From positions 1-64,000 of the forward strand of contig JBBSFB010000018.1 of the NCBI GenBank assembly GCA_038239145.1: a stretch of 64,000 nt of DNA. The letters are read 5' to 3'. Positions 49,636 through 57,581 of this stretch are shown piece by piece (within the stretch, counting starts at the first letter, position 1; each line of letters begins with the position of its first letter). A program made the position numbers and the translations under genes. The stretch comes from PALSA-610 sp038239145 (lineage in GTDB: Bacteria; Actinomycetota; Acidimicrobiia; IMCC26256; PALSA-610). A model generated the notes under the pieces. That model saw nothing but the letters and a program-made list of their open reading frames with translations. It ran no database searches and was not told where the DNA came from.

Positions 49636-50082
49636 TCATCTGGGTGGGAGGGCTTGCTCGACCGCTTCCGCGAACCGGCGCAGCTTGCGGCCGCGGAGGG
49701 CTTCGATCTCGACGACGGACCCGTTGGTCAGCGCGAACGCGACGCCGGTCACGATGCCGTGCTGGGCGGCGACGATCTGGGCGATGTCGCCGAACGCGAG
49801 CGCGCTCCAGTACGCGGTCGGCGGGTAGCCCCAGAACGTGGGTTTTCCGAACAGGACGCGACGGTCGGAGGCGGCGACGACCATGTCGGGCGGGACGGTC
49901 GGGAACCCCGTCTGGATGACGGCGTTGTGCCACTCGGCGTAGGCGCGCATGCGCATCCGACCGGAGCCGAGTGCGAACGTCGCCCGCGTGCTCGTAGCTG
50001 CCGCGCCCCGAAAGCTGGCGCGCGCGATCGCCCGGAGCTCCTCACCCGATTCGAGCTCGGTCAGCTCGCGCGGCGCGCTCAA
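49636..50082 (-). CDS. Conserved hypothetical protein coupled to thiolase, 148 aa
   Basis: 148 residues starting at TTG 50082; the TTG overlaps the thiolase TGA as TTGA, which makes this rare start convincing. The protein has ESGEELRAIARASFRGAAAT, MRMRAYAEWHNAVIQTGFPT and PTFWGYPPTAYWSALAFGDI, probably an alpha/beta fold with a PH-like or lipid-binding C-terminal strand set (IVTGVAFALTNGSVVEIEAL). No signal or membrane segment. The tight coupling suggests a function with the thiolase, but I do not recognise a family. Confidence 0.7.
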   Translation of the reverse strand: MSAPRELTELESGEELRAIARASFRGAAATSTRATFALGSGRMRMRAYAEWHNAVIQTGFPTVPPDMVVAASDRRVLFGKPTFWGYPPTAYWSALAFGDIAQIVAAQHGIVTGVAFALTNGSVVEIEALRGRKLRRFAEAVEQALPPR

Positions 50083-51266
50083 ACGCGTTCGAGCACCGTG
50101 CCCGTGCCGAGGCCCCCGCCGCAGCACATCGTCACGAGTGCGTACTGCCCGTCGATCCGTTCCAGCTCGTGGAGCGCGGTGGTGATCAAGCGGGCGCCGG
50201 TAGCGCCGACCGGGTGACCGAGGGCGATGGCGCCGCCGTTGGGGTTCACCTTGGCCAGGTCGGCCTTGACCTCGCGTTCCCACGCGAGCACCACCGACGC
50301 GAAGGCTTCGTTGATCTCGATCGTGTCGAAGTCGTCGATGCCGAGACCGGTGCGTTCCATCATGCGCCGCGTCGCATCGATCGGCCCGGTGAGCATCAGA
50401 ACGGGATCGACGCCGACGAGACACTGGTCGACGATGCGGGCCCGTGGCCTCAAGCCGAGTTCGCGCGCTTTGCGAACGGTAGTGAGGAGCACCGCGGCCG
50501 AACCGTCGGTGATCTGCGACGACGACCCGGCAGTGTGGACGCCGTTCTCGCGCCCGACCGGCTTCAGCTTCGCGAGTGCCTCCAACGACGTCTCCCGCAG
50601 TCCCTCGTCGCGCGACACATGATGGGTCGTTCCGGTCGGCTTGCCGTCGGCGTCGACATCGGGCGCGTCGACGGGGAGCACCTCACGTTCGAAGCGACCT
50701 TCGGCCCACGCCTGCTGCGCGCGCTGTTGCGACAGCAGCCCGAACGCGTCGCAGTCGGCGCGCGTGACGCCCCACTTGTCGGCGATGCGCTCGGCGCCTT
50801 CGAACTGGCTCGTCAACTCGTAGTGACCTTTGTACGACGGGGGGTTCGGCCGGCCGAGATCCTTGCCGACGCCCGACCCGAGCGGAATCCGGCTCATCGA
50901 CTCGATGCCGCACGCGAGCGCGACGTCGATCACGCCGGACGCGACCATGGCCGTCGCCAGGTTCGTGGCCTGCTGCGAGGATCCGCACTGGCTGTCGACG
51001 GTCGTGCCCGCGACCTCCATCGGCAGCCCCGCGCTCAACCACGCCGTGCGTGCGATGTTGAACGTCTGCTCGCCGACCTGGCTCACGCAGCCGCCGATGA
51101 CCTGGCCGACCTCGAGCGGGTCGATCCCGGCACGGTCGAGGGCCGCGCGCTGCACGAGCCCGAGCAGATCTGCGGGGTGCATGGTCTTCAGGGCGCCGTT
51201 GCGGCGACCGAGCGGTGCGCGGACCGCCTCGACGATGACGACGTCGTTGTCGTTGAACTCGGGCAC
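50079..51266 (-). CDS. Acetyl-CoA acetyltransferase (thiolase)
   Basis: 395-residue thiolase that cleaves or condenses beta-ketoacyl-CoA. The acylated Cys is in TVDSQCGSSQQATNLA, the catalytic His in GGAIALGHPVGATGARL and the second Cys in CCGGGLGTGTVLE. GTG 51266 follows GAGGAG by five bases and gives the usual (M)PEFNDNDVVIVEAVRAP start. Its stop overlaps the next gene. Chain-length range is not readable. It probably acts in beta-oxidation. Confidence 0.9.
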   Translation of the reverse strand: MPEFNDNDVVIVEAVRAPLGRRNGALKTMHPADLLGLVQRAALDRAGIDPLEVGQVIGGCVSQVGEQTFNIARTAWLSAGLPMEVAGTTVDSQCGSSQQATNLATAMVASGVIDVALACGIESMSRIPLGSGVGKDLGRPNPPSYKGHYELTSQFEGAERIADKWGVTRADCDAFGLLSQQRAQQAWAEGRFEREVLPVDAPDVDADGKPTGTTHHVSRDEGLRETSLEALAKLKPVGRENGVHTAGSSSQITDGSAAVLLTTVRKARELGLRPRARIVDQCLVGVDPVLMLTGPIDATRRMMERTGLGIDDFDTIEINEAFASVVLAWEREVKADLAKVNPNGGAIALGHPVGATGARLITTALHELERIDGQYALVTMCCGGGLGTGTVLERV

Positions 51267-51351
51267 GTGTACTCCTCGGAGATCGGAACCGCAGTCTCTT
51301 GGATCGTACCGGTGACCCGCCCGGACCGGTCCGAGGCGCGAGGATGGCCGG

Positions 51352-51987
51352 ATGCGCAGAGCCTTGATCGTGATCTCGTGCGCGGCGCTGCCGCTGGCCG
51401 CGTGCGGCAGCAGCAGCGGGAAGGATGCAGTGTCGACCGACACGTCGACGAGCGCGGCCAGCTCGACCACCGCGGCCGGCCCCACCACCACGAGCACGAC
51501 TGTCGAGCTCCCGACCACGTCGCTGCCCTGCCAGCCCGTCCCGGTCCCGGCCACACCGGTTGCGAGCCCGGTGCCGACCGCGCAGTCGGCGTACCTCACG
51601 AACGTGCAGGACCAGAGCGACGGGTGCGTCGACCATGTGATCTTCGACTACATCGGTAAAGGCGCCGATCCGGTCGGCTACTCGCTGACGTACGGCGTCG
51701 CACCCTTCGTCGCCACCGGCTCGGCTGCGCCCGTTGCCGTGGCAGGAACCGCGTTCGTCGTGGTCACGGTCAAGCCCGGCTACGGCTTCGACTTCGAGAC
51801 GGGGAAGGCCAGCTACACCGGGCCGAAGAGCATCACACTCGGCCACACGAACCACGTGAAGGCGATCGTGGAGACGGGCGACTTCGAGGGGACGCTCACC
51901 TGGGTGATCGGGCTCGATGCCAAGCGCCCGTTCAGCGTCCAGGCGACGGGCACGCCCCGCCACCAGCTTGTCGTCACGATCAGCTAA
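51352..51987 (+). CDS. Secreted lipoprotein with AMIN-like domain
   Basis: 211-residue lipoprotein. The signal peptide RALIVISCAALPLAAC ends in a lipobox with Cys18, so it is anchored to the outer face of the membrane. A Ser/Thr-rich linker (20-60) leads to a beta domain (about 75-211) with SDGCVDHVIFDYIGKGADPV, VVVTVKPGYGFDFETG and VIGLDAKRPFSVQ, which I read as the AMIN-like domain of small actinobacterial lipoproteins. Role unknown. It is divergent from thiolase. Confidence 0.8.
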   Translation: MRRALIVISCAALPLAACGSSSGKDAVSTDTSTSAASSTTAAGPTTTSTTVELPTTSLPCQPVPVPATPVASPVPTAQSAYLTNVQDQSDGCVDHVIFDYIGKGADPVGYSLTYGVAPFVATGSAAPVAVAGTAFVVVTVKPGYGFDFETGKASYTGPKSITLGHTNHVKAIVETGDFEGTLTWVIGLDAKRPFSVQATGTPRHQLVVTIS

Positions 51988-52015
51988 GAGGCGATCGGCC
52001 GTTGACGGCTGACCG

Positions 52016-53008
52016 TCACCGGCAGTCGAGGATGACCTTGCCGAACGTCGCGTCCGACTCGAGCAGCGCGTAGGCATCGTTCGCGCGATCGAGGGGCAGC
52101 GTCGCCTCGACGACCGGTGCGATCCGCCCGTCGACCAGCAACGGGACGACGTCGCGTACGAACGCGTCTGTCGCGGCTGCTTTCTCGGCGATGTCGCGTC
52201 CCCGCAGCACGGTGCCGATGACGGTGAGCCGCTTGGCGAGGATCGCCATGATCGGCAACGTGGCCCGCCCGCCCGCGATGGTGCCGATGCAGACGATGCG
52301 GCCCCTGGGCGCGGCCGCATTCACGTCCGCGACCACGTAGTCGCCGCCGACGAGATCGAGGACGACGTTCGGGCCGCCGCCCGTCGCTTCGACGATCGCC
52401 CACGCGAGCGCGTCGGTGTCGAGCGCACCTTCGGCGGTCCGCGTCGGTTCGATCCCGACGTCGAGCCCGAGCGGCCGGCAGCGTTCGAGCTTGGCCGCGG
52501 TGCGCGCGGTGCCGACGACGCGGGCGCCGAGCTCGTGGGCGAGTTGGAGCGCGGCGGTCCCGACGCCGGAACCGACCGCATGGACGAGCAGCCACTCGCC
52601 CGCAGCGACGTGTGCTTGCGTGACCATGGCGTCGTGCGCGGTGACGAAGACCTCGGGCACGCCGCCCATCGCAACGAGGTCGAGGTGATCGGCGACGACC
52701 GCGCAGTGCACCGCCGGGACCGCGACGTACTCGGCCTGCGCGCCACCGCCGATGATGCCGAAGACGCGATCGCCGACCGCGCGCGTCGTGACCTCGGCGC
52801 CGATCGCGGTGACGACGCCCGCGAACTCCATACCGGGAATGTCGACGGGTACACCGGGCGGCGGCGGGTAGCGACCGGCGCGTTGCAGGAGGTCGGCGCG
52901 GTTCAGACCGGCACCGTGGACCCGCACCACGACCTCGCGGGGCGCCGGCTCCGGGACGGGTCGCTCGGCCACCTCCAGACGGCCCTCGGAGATCGTGATC
53001 GCACGCAC
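52016..53008 (-). CDS. NAD(P)H quinone oxidoreductase (PIG3/zeta-crystallin type)
   Basis: 330-residue medium-chain reductase. GLNRADLLQRAGRYPPPPGV and IPGMEFAGVVTAIG mark the N-terminal domain; GEWLLVHAVGSGVGTAALQL is the NADPH-binding motif; TVIGTVLRGRDIAEKAAATD the C-terminal part. The zinc ligands of alcohol dehydrogenases are absent. GTG 53008 lies eight bases after TAGGTT (complement of 53017-53022). It is divergent from the Cys-rich protein. Likely reduces quinones or enones. Confidence 0.88.
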   Translation of the reverse strand: MRAITISEGRLEVAERPVPEPAPREVVVRVHGAGLNRADLLQRAGRYPPPPGVPVDIPGMEFAGVVTAIGAEVTTRAVGDRVFGIIGGGAQAEYVAVPAVHCAVVADHLDLVAMGGVPEVFVTAHDAMVTQAHVAAGEWLLVHAVGSGVGTAALQLAHELGARVVGTARTAAKLERCRPLGLDVGIEPTRTAEGALDTDALAWAIVEATGGGPNVVLDLVGGDYVVADVNAAAPRGRIVCIGTIAGGRATLPIMAILAKRLTVIGTVLRGRDIAEKAAATDAFVRDVVPLLVDGRIAPVVEATLPLDRANDAYALLESDATFGKVILDCR

Positions 53009-53016
53009 GAGTCAGC

Positions 53017-53022
53017 AACCTA
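53017..53022 (-). promoter_or_regulatory. -10 box TAGGTT (leaderless quinone oxidoreductase)
   Basis: Complement reads TAGGTT, eight bases before GTG 53008. Confidence 0.45.
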
Positions 53023-53053
53023 GCGGGCTGTGGGGTGTGGCCGAAGGCGGCGC

Positions 53054-53059
53054 TACCGT
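53054..53059 (+). promoter_or_regulatory. -10 box TACCGT (leaderless 116-aa gene)
   Basis: TACCGT ends six bases before GTG 53066. Confidence 0.5.
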
Positions 53060-53065
53060 CGAGAC

Positions 53066-53416
53066 GTGGCCGCTGGGCTCGTGATCATGGATGAGGACGG
53101 GAACGAGGTCGTGCTCGACGCGCGCGAGGCGGAATGCCTCTTCCTGCTGACCGGTGGCCTCGAAGCCGCCACGATCTCCGCGTGCCCGGGGTGCCGCTGC
53201 CGGGTGCTCGCGGGCATGGCGCTCGTCGATCTGCTCGACGCCGCGCCCCCGCACCCGTGCAGCACTGCGCTGGTCGAGCTCGCCGACGACGCGCCGACGA
53301 TGCACCTCTATGTCGTCGACAGCGCCACCGAGTGCGATCACCCGCACTGGCGGGATCCGCTCTTCGACGAGTGGCTCGACGCCGGGGTCTCGCCCGGTCC
53401 GCACGTGCGCCGCTGA
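53066..53416 (+). CDS. Cys-rich conserved hypothetical protein, 116 aa
   Basis: 116 residues with six Cys, four of them in ECLFLLTGG, SACPGCRCRVLAG; the CPGCRC cluster could bind a metal or be redox-active. Other parts are LVIMDEDGNEVVLDA and LYVVDSATECDHPHWRDPL, the latter with extra Cys/His. No signal peptide. GTG 53066 is fixed by the TACCGT box. It is divergent from the quinone oxidoreductase and convergent with the WS/DGAT gene. I do not know the family; a zinc-binding role is inferred from Cys and His placement. Confidence 0.7.
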   Translation: MAAGLVIMDEDGNEVVLDAREAECLFLLTGGLEAATISACPGCRCRVLAGMALVDLLDAAPPHPCSTALVELADDAPTMHLYVVDSATECDHPHWRDPLFDEWLDAGVSPGPHVRR

Positions 53417-53443
53417 CCGCGAAACCCGGAATGCGGGCTCGGC

Positions 53444-54838
53444 TTACGCCAACGAGCAGAGATCGGCGAACGCGGCGCGCACGTCGTCCATGAAGCCGTC
53501 GACGTCGGTGACCGCAGCGGGATCGATGTTGAGGCCGACGTGCACCTCGTCGCAGTACGACAGCATCGTGACGGTCAGCGCGCAGCCCGTGCGCGGTCCC
53601 AGCGGATAACTGCCGAGGATGCGCGCGCCGGCGAGGTACAGCGGCACCGGGCTCCCGCGCAGGTTGGACGCGCCGAAGTCGATCGTCCGGGTCTGGGAGC
53701 GGGTCATCGTGACGAGCACCGCCGTCGGCAAGCCCGCGATGACGCCGGCGAGCGCGTCTGCAGTCGTGAGCGCGGTCTCCTGCTTCGCCGTCTGCAGGCG
53801 TTCGCGGACTTCGTCGAAGAGCGCGTACAGATCGTGTGCGGGCTGGATCGGCACCAGCACGCGTGCGGGGACGAACGCGTTTGTGCTCGTCGTGTCGCCG
53901 GGGCGCCGGGTGCTGATCGGCATCGCGAGCCGCAGCTCGTCGACGCCGCTGCCGGCCCGCTCGTGGTATCGCCCCAGCGCGCTCGCCAGCCCGGTGACGA
54001 AGACGTCGTTGACGCTCCCGCCGAGCTGCGCCGCGATTTGGCGAAGGGGGCGCAATGGGATCTCGTGGATCTCGAAGCGGCGCCGCAGCGAACGATCGTG
54101 CATCACGTCCGACCGGGCCCCGTCGGTGAGGATGGCCTGGCGCTGAAGCGAGGTGAGCAGCCGCGCGGCGTCGGTCGCCCGGCCCGGCACCTCGCTCGGA
54201 TGGACGACCACATGCCCGGCGGTTCCGATGGTGCGCCGGACGGCGTCGAGGCTCCGGTGGGCGGCGTCGACCACGGCGTCGCGTGCCACCGTGATGGGCG
54301 ACGAGTCCGGCTCGGTGGTGGCGTCGGGGTCGGCGGCATCCGGCCGGGACACCCCGTCGAGCGCGGGCACGGGGTCGCGTTCGAAGTCGACGAGAGCGAG
54401 CGAGAGCTTCAGGCCGCCGACGCCGTCCGTGATGGTGTGGTGCACCTTCTGGAGCAGCGCGGCCCGACCGTCGGACAGGCCCTCGACCACGGTGAACTCC
54501 CACAGTGGGCGGGCCCGGTCGAGCGGCTGCTCCGCGAGCGCACCGCACAGGTCGAGGACGGCCCGGTCGTTGCCCGGTTCGGGGACGGCGACGGTCTTCA
54601 CGTGCGCCTCGAGGTCGAGCGTCGGGTCGTCGGAGAACTCCGGGGGCACGATCCGCAGCGGCGCGCCGACGACGCGCTGGCGGAGACGGGGAATGCTCTC
54701 GAGCGCGCGCAGCAACGTGTCGTGGAGCCGTTCGTCGGTCGGGCGCTGGTCGAGGAACGTGAGATTGCAGAAGTCGGACCGGAGCGCGGGGTCCTTCTCG
54801 ACCGCCCACATAATCGCTTCCGCATTCGTCATGCGCAC
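53444..54838 (-). CDS. Wax ester synthase/diacylglycerol acyltransferase (WS/DGAT)
   Basis: 464-residue acyltransferase that makes wax esters or triacylglycerol from acyl-CoA. The catalytic motif HHTITDG (residues 133-139) is complete (HHxxxDG). The later segments VNDVFVTGLASALGRYH, RLAMPISTRRPGDTT and NLRGSPVPLYLAGARI are typical of the family. No signal peptide. GTG 54838 lies eight bases after TAGACT (complement of 54847-54852); ATG 54832 would be an internal alternative. It implies storage lipid capacity, consistent with the surrounding acyl-CoA genes. Confidence 0.92.
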   Translation of the reverse strand: MRMTNAEAIMWAVEKDPALRSDFCNLTFLDQRPTDERLHDTLLRALESIPRLRQRVVGAPLRIVPPEFSDDPTLDLEAHVKTVAVPEPGNDRAVLDLCGALAEQPLDRARPLWEFTVVEGLSDGRAALLQKVHHTITDGVGGLKLSLALVDFERDPVPALDGVSRPDAADPDATTEPDSSPITVARDAVVDAAHRSLDAVRRTIGTAGHVVVHPSEVPGRATDAARLLTSLQRQAILTDGARSDVMHDRSLRRRFEIHEIPLRPLRQIAAQLGGSVNDVFVTGLASALGRYHERAGSGVDELRLAMPISTRRPGDTTSTNAFVPARVLVPIQPAHDLYALFDEVRERLQTAKQETALTTADALAGVIAGLPTAVLVTMTRSQTRTIDFGASNLRGSPVPLYLAGARILGSYPLGPRTGCALTVTMLSYCDEVHVGLNIDPAAVTDVDGFMDDVRAAFADLCSLA

Positions 54839-54846
54839 GACAGCCG

Positions 54847-54852
54847 AGTCTA
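54847..54852 (-). promoter_or_regulatory. -10 box TAGACT (leaderless WS/DGAT)
   Basis: Complement reads TAGACT, eight bases before GTG 54838. Confidence 0.45.
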
Positions 54853-54941
54853 CGGGCGTGGCGCCGACGCCCGAAGGGAGGGTGTCGGGTCAGTCGGCGA
54901 GCGGATTGCGATTCGTCGGCGAATCGCGCGTGGTGACAGCT

Positions 54942-55079
54942 CTACCGCATGCCGAAGAACTTGCCGAGCTTGCGCTGGCGTCCGGAGCGGGTGAGCGGGA
55001 TACCGGTGGCCCGGGAGATCCTGCGCTTCGCCTTGGTCAGGCCGAATTGACGCTTCCAGCTCCACCCGCCCTTGTTCAT
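54942..55079 (-). CDS. 45-residue Lys/Arg-rich small protein
   Basis: The frame is MNKGGWSWKRQFGLTKAKRR, then ISRATGIPLTRSGRQR and KLGKFFGMR to a TAG at 54942-54944. Basic residues make up about a third, with Trp/Phe anchors, so nucleic-acid or ribosome binding is plausible (inference). I believe it is real because the codons are regular, a TACGCT box (complement of 55086-55091) sits six bases before ATG 55079, and ATG overlaps the stop of the frame upstream as ATGA. It is easily missed by gene finders. Confidence 0.65.
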   Translation of the reverse strand: MNKGGWSWKRQFGLTKAKRRISRATGIPLTRSGRQRKLGKFFGMR

Positions 55080-55327
55080 CGAGCGAGCGTAGAGCTTCTG
55101 GCGTCGATGGGTACCCATAGGACGTCAGCGCCGGTCAACTTCGACGTGTAGACGTACTTGCCCGCGAGCTCGCGACGCCAGCGCACGATCTCGTCATGAT
55201 CTTCGTACTTCTTGTCCTCGTCGACCACGAATCCGCCAGGAGTGAAGCACGCGGCGAGGGCCTCGGCGTCGCTGTCGCCGGCGGCTCGCAGATAGCGACC
55301 GATGACTGCGGGATCGTCGCTCACCAT
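55076..55327 (-). CDS. Truncated SnoaL/NTF2-like protein
   Basis: 83 residues. The start MVSDDPAVIGRYLRAAGDSD and FTPGGFVVDEDKKYEDHDE follow the SnoaL-like (NTF2) pattern, with an alpha+beta cone fold that binds small ligands. After KYVYTSKLTGADV the family normally goes on for about 25 residues with a conserved beta strand; here the sequence turns into VLWVPIDARSSTLAR and stops. The truncated end overlaps the 45-residue gene as ATGA. ATG 55327 overlaps the end of the next upstream gene by one base (TAATG). Probably a damaged or shortened gene. Confidence 0.6.
   Translation of the reverse strand: MVSDDPAVIGRYLRAAGDSDAEALAACFTPGGFVVDEDKKYEDHDEIVRWRRELAGKYVYTSKLTGADVLWVPIDARSSTLAR
55086..55091 (-). 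promoter_or_regulatory. -10 box TACGCT (leaderless 45-aa gene)
   Basis: Complement reads TACGCT, six bases before ATG 55079, inside the 3' end of the NTF2-like frame. Confidence 0.45.
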
Positions 55328-55914
55328 TAGCGGGGAACCGATGTGTGCTTGAACTCGTTGAGGTCGGTCCACTGGAAGAGGTCGAGCACCCGGTCGACGG
55401 CTTCGGGGTTGCCGCGGTCCATCAGCCGGACGAACGCGGCCTGGTCGCCGACGATGAAGGTGGGAACGCCGAACACGTCGTGGTTCTTCGCCGCGTCGGT
55501 GTGCGACTGCGCCAGAGTCTTCAACGGGCGACCGGTCTCGACTTCGGCCTGGATCGCGGCCGGGTCGAGGCCGACGGAGGTCGCGATCTCGGCGAGCACG
55601 TCGTCTTTGGCGATCTGGGCGCCGTGCTCGTGCCGGGCCTTGAACGCGGCCGCGTGCCAGGCGAGGAACGTGTCCGGGAACTCGTCGCGAATGGCGATGG
55701 CCCAGCAGAGGGCCTTGACACCGGAGCCCTGCTGGGCCGACGGTCGGTCCCAGATCGCGGGCTCACCTTCTTCGACGTGCACCTGGTCGAGCGAAAACGG
55801 CAGGAACGTGACATCCCAGTCGCGACCGGCGCGTAGTCCGGCCATGACCGACTCGTGGCCGTTGCGGGCAAAGGGGCAGCGGTAGTCGAACGTCACTGCG
55901 AACTGATGAGCCAC
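55327..55914 (-). CDS. DsbA-family (FrnE-like) thioredoxin-fold protein
   Basis: 195 residues with a DsbA-like fold: FAVTFDYRCPFARNGHESV at the start, SGVKALCWAIAIRDEFPDTF and the cis-Pro region NHDVFGVPTFIVGDQAAFV. The active-site place reads RCPFA, so only one Cys is present and the usual CxxC is not. It resembles mycothiol-linked reductases and 2-hydroxychromene-2-carboxylate isomerases (from memory). GTG 55914 follows GGAGGG. No signal peptide. Probably uses a thiol cofactor. Confidence 0.8.
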   Translation of the reverse strand: MAHQFAVTFDYRCPFARNGHESVMAGLRAGRDWDVTFLPFSLDQVHVEEGEPAIWDRPSAQQGSGVKALCWAIAIRDEFPDTFLAWHAAAFKARHEHGAQIAKDDVLAEIATSVGLDPAAIQAEVETGRPLKTLAQSHTDAAKNHDVFGVPTFIVGDQAAFVRLMDRGNPEAVDRVLDLFQWTDLNEFKHTSVPR

Positions 55915-56039
55915 GAGGCCCTCCTACATGCGACTTGGCCGGGATGCGATCGGGCACGGGCCAAAGAACGGACCCGAGTAAGCGTTGGGTGCAACGGTCC
56001 GGGCACCTTCGTCATTCCCCGCGGTCGAGAACACGAATG

Positions 56040-56573
56040 TCAGGAACGGCCGTTCACGAGCGGTCGCATGATGCGCCCGAGTCCGAATCCGAAGGCGACG
56101 CCGGCAACCACGTCCGAGGCATGGTGCAGCCGGACGTAGATGCGGGTCGCGGCGACCGCACCCGCGGCGGCGTACCAACCCGGTCCACCGTCGACCAGCG
56201 CGGCGACGCAGAAGGCTGCGGTCGCGTGACCGGAGGGGAACGAGCTCGTGATCGGTTGGCGCAGGCCGTGGTGGAACGCGAGATCGGTGTACTCCGCCGG
56301 CCGCCCTCGGCGGAACAACGACTTCACCGCACCGTTCGTGATGGCCGACTCGGCGCTGAGCGCGAGGGAGAAGCGTGCCGCCCACGCGACGTCGTCGCCG
56401 TGCGTCAGCGCCCGGACGATGCCACACGTGTGCCAGAGGAGGCTGTGGTCGGCCAGACTGGAGAGTAGGTACGCGACCTTGTCGACGGCTGGGGTCCGGA
56501 TGACGTCGAAGGCGCGATCGACGGCCGCATCGAACGCGGCGACGCGCTCGAGGATGCCGGGAGTCTCGGGCAC
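56040..56573 (-). CDS. PAP2-family phosphatase
   Basis: 177-residue membrane phosphatase of the PAP2/phosphatidic acid phosphatase type. The three motifs are present: KSLFRRGRP (KxxxxxxRP), PSGHATAAFCV (SGH) and TRIYVRLHHASDVVAG (RxxxxxH with D). It has about four to five helices. Acts on a lipid phosphate or undecaprenyl pyrophosphate at the membrane. The start is eight bases after the stop of the nuclease gene, so the two are probably co-transcribed. The ~125-base gap to the DsbA-like gene holds nothing recognisable. Confidence 0.88.
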   Translation of the reverse strand: MPETPGILERVAAFDAAVDRAFDVIRTPAVDKVAYLLSSLADHSLLWHTCGIVRALTHGDDVAWAARFSLALSAESAITNGAVKSLFRRGRPAEYTDLAFHHGLRQPITSSFPSGHATAAFCVAALVDGGPGWYAAAGAVAATRIYVRLHHASDVVAGVAFGFGLGRIMRPLVNGRS

Positions 56574-56581
56574 CGGCGCGC

Positions 56582-57481
56582 TCAGACGAATGCGAGCGGG
56601 AGTTGTGGGCGGCCTTCACGCTCGGCCTGCCTCGCGATGAGCGTGGGCCGGGCGAGCTCGGGTTGACCGTCGAACTCGGGGCAGAACTCCTGGAACGTGC
56701 AGTAGTTGCACAACGCGGAGGTGCGGGGCCGGAAGTCGTCGCGCTTGCACGCTTGGCGGACGGCTTGCATGACCGCGTTCGTCTTCACATCGACACCGCG
56801 CAGGCTCTGATCGGACGGTGTGGTGATGATGCGTTCCGGCTTCGATAGGTAGAGCAGCTGCACCCGTGCGGGCCGGCGCCCGAACATCCGCTCGCAGAGC
56901 AGCGAGTACACATGCACGCCGGCCATGCTCTTTTGTTCCCAGCCCTCGCTCGGGGCCGAGCCGGTCTTGTAGTCGGTGACGACGAGCTCGCCCTCGGCAT
57001 CGAGCTCGAGCCGGTCGATGATCCCGCGGATGACGACGCCGCCCGTGGTTTTCGCGCTGACGCGGAGCTCGACGCCGAGCACCGTGACGTCGCGCGGGTC
57101 TTCCATCTCGAAGTAACGGTGCACGAGCACTTCGGCTTCGGAGTGGAACGCGGCGCGTTGCTCGTCGGTGAGGTCGAGATGGGCGAACTCGGGATCGTCG
57201 GCGACCTCGGCTTCCGCCCGGCGGAGGTCGGCGAGTGCGGCCTCGATGGTCCGCTCGGCGGGGGGTCGCCACATCAGGTGCTGCAGGGCCAGGTGGACGA
57301 GGGTTCCCTTGCTCGCGGGGGCCGACGGGGGCTCGGGCAGCCGCTCGATGTACCCGAACCGGAACGCCAGCGGGCAGCTCGTGAACGTGCCCATCGAGCT
57401 CGGCGACAGCGAGAACGGCACCGGGTGCGCCAGCTCCGTTGCGGGATCACGCGCCGGGTCGATGAACTGCTCCGCCGTCAT
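56582..57481 (-). CDS. RecB/AddB-like PD-(D/E)XK nuclease with likely Fe-S cluster
   Basis: 299 residues of the RecB-family nuclease fold. SLSPSSMGTFTSCPLAFRFGY is the N-terminal motif with the first Cys; GIIDRLELDAEGELVVTDYKTG contains the catalytic Asp/Lys (DYKTG). ALCNYCTFQEFCPEF brings the remaining three Cys, so four Cys may hold a 4Fe-4S cluster as in AddB or Cas4. No Cas genes or helicase are nearby. It likely processes DNA ends in repair. ATG 57481 gives the conserved start. Confidence 0.88.
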   Translation of the reverse strand: MTAEQFIDPARDPATELAHPVPFSLSPSSMGTFTSCPLAFRFGYIERLPEPPSAPASKGTLVHLALQHLMWRPPAERTIEAALADLRRAEAEVADDPEFAHLDLTDEQRAAFHSEAEVLVHRYFEMEDPRDVTVLGVELRVSAKTTGGVVIRGIIDRLELDAEGELVVTDYKTGSAPSEGWEQKSMAGVHVYSLLCERMFGRRPARVQLLYLSKPERIITTPSDQSLRGVDVKTNAVMQAVRQACKRDDFRPRTSALCNYCTFQEFCPEFDGQPELARPTLIARQAEREGRPQLPLAFV

Positions 57482-57581
57482 ACACCGACGATACCGCCGG
57501 GGTGTGCCACTTACGGCGACCGTCTAACTTCCTCGTCATGCGCCCGCCGTCCGAACAACCTGAAGATGTGAGGTACCCGCG

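Noticed and set aside
56582..57481. Cas4 nuclease, hinting at a CRISPR system
   Set aside because: Similar Fe-S nuclease motifs exist, but there are no cas genes or arrays, and the length fits RecB/AddB-like actinobacterial nucleases.
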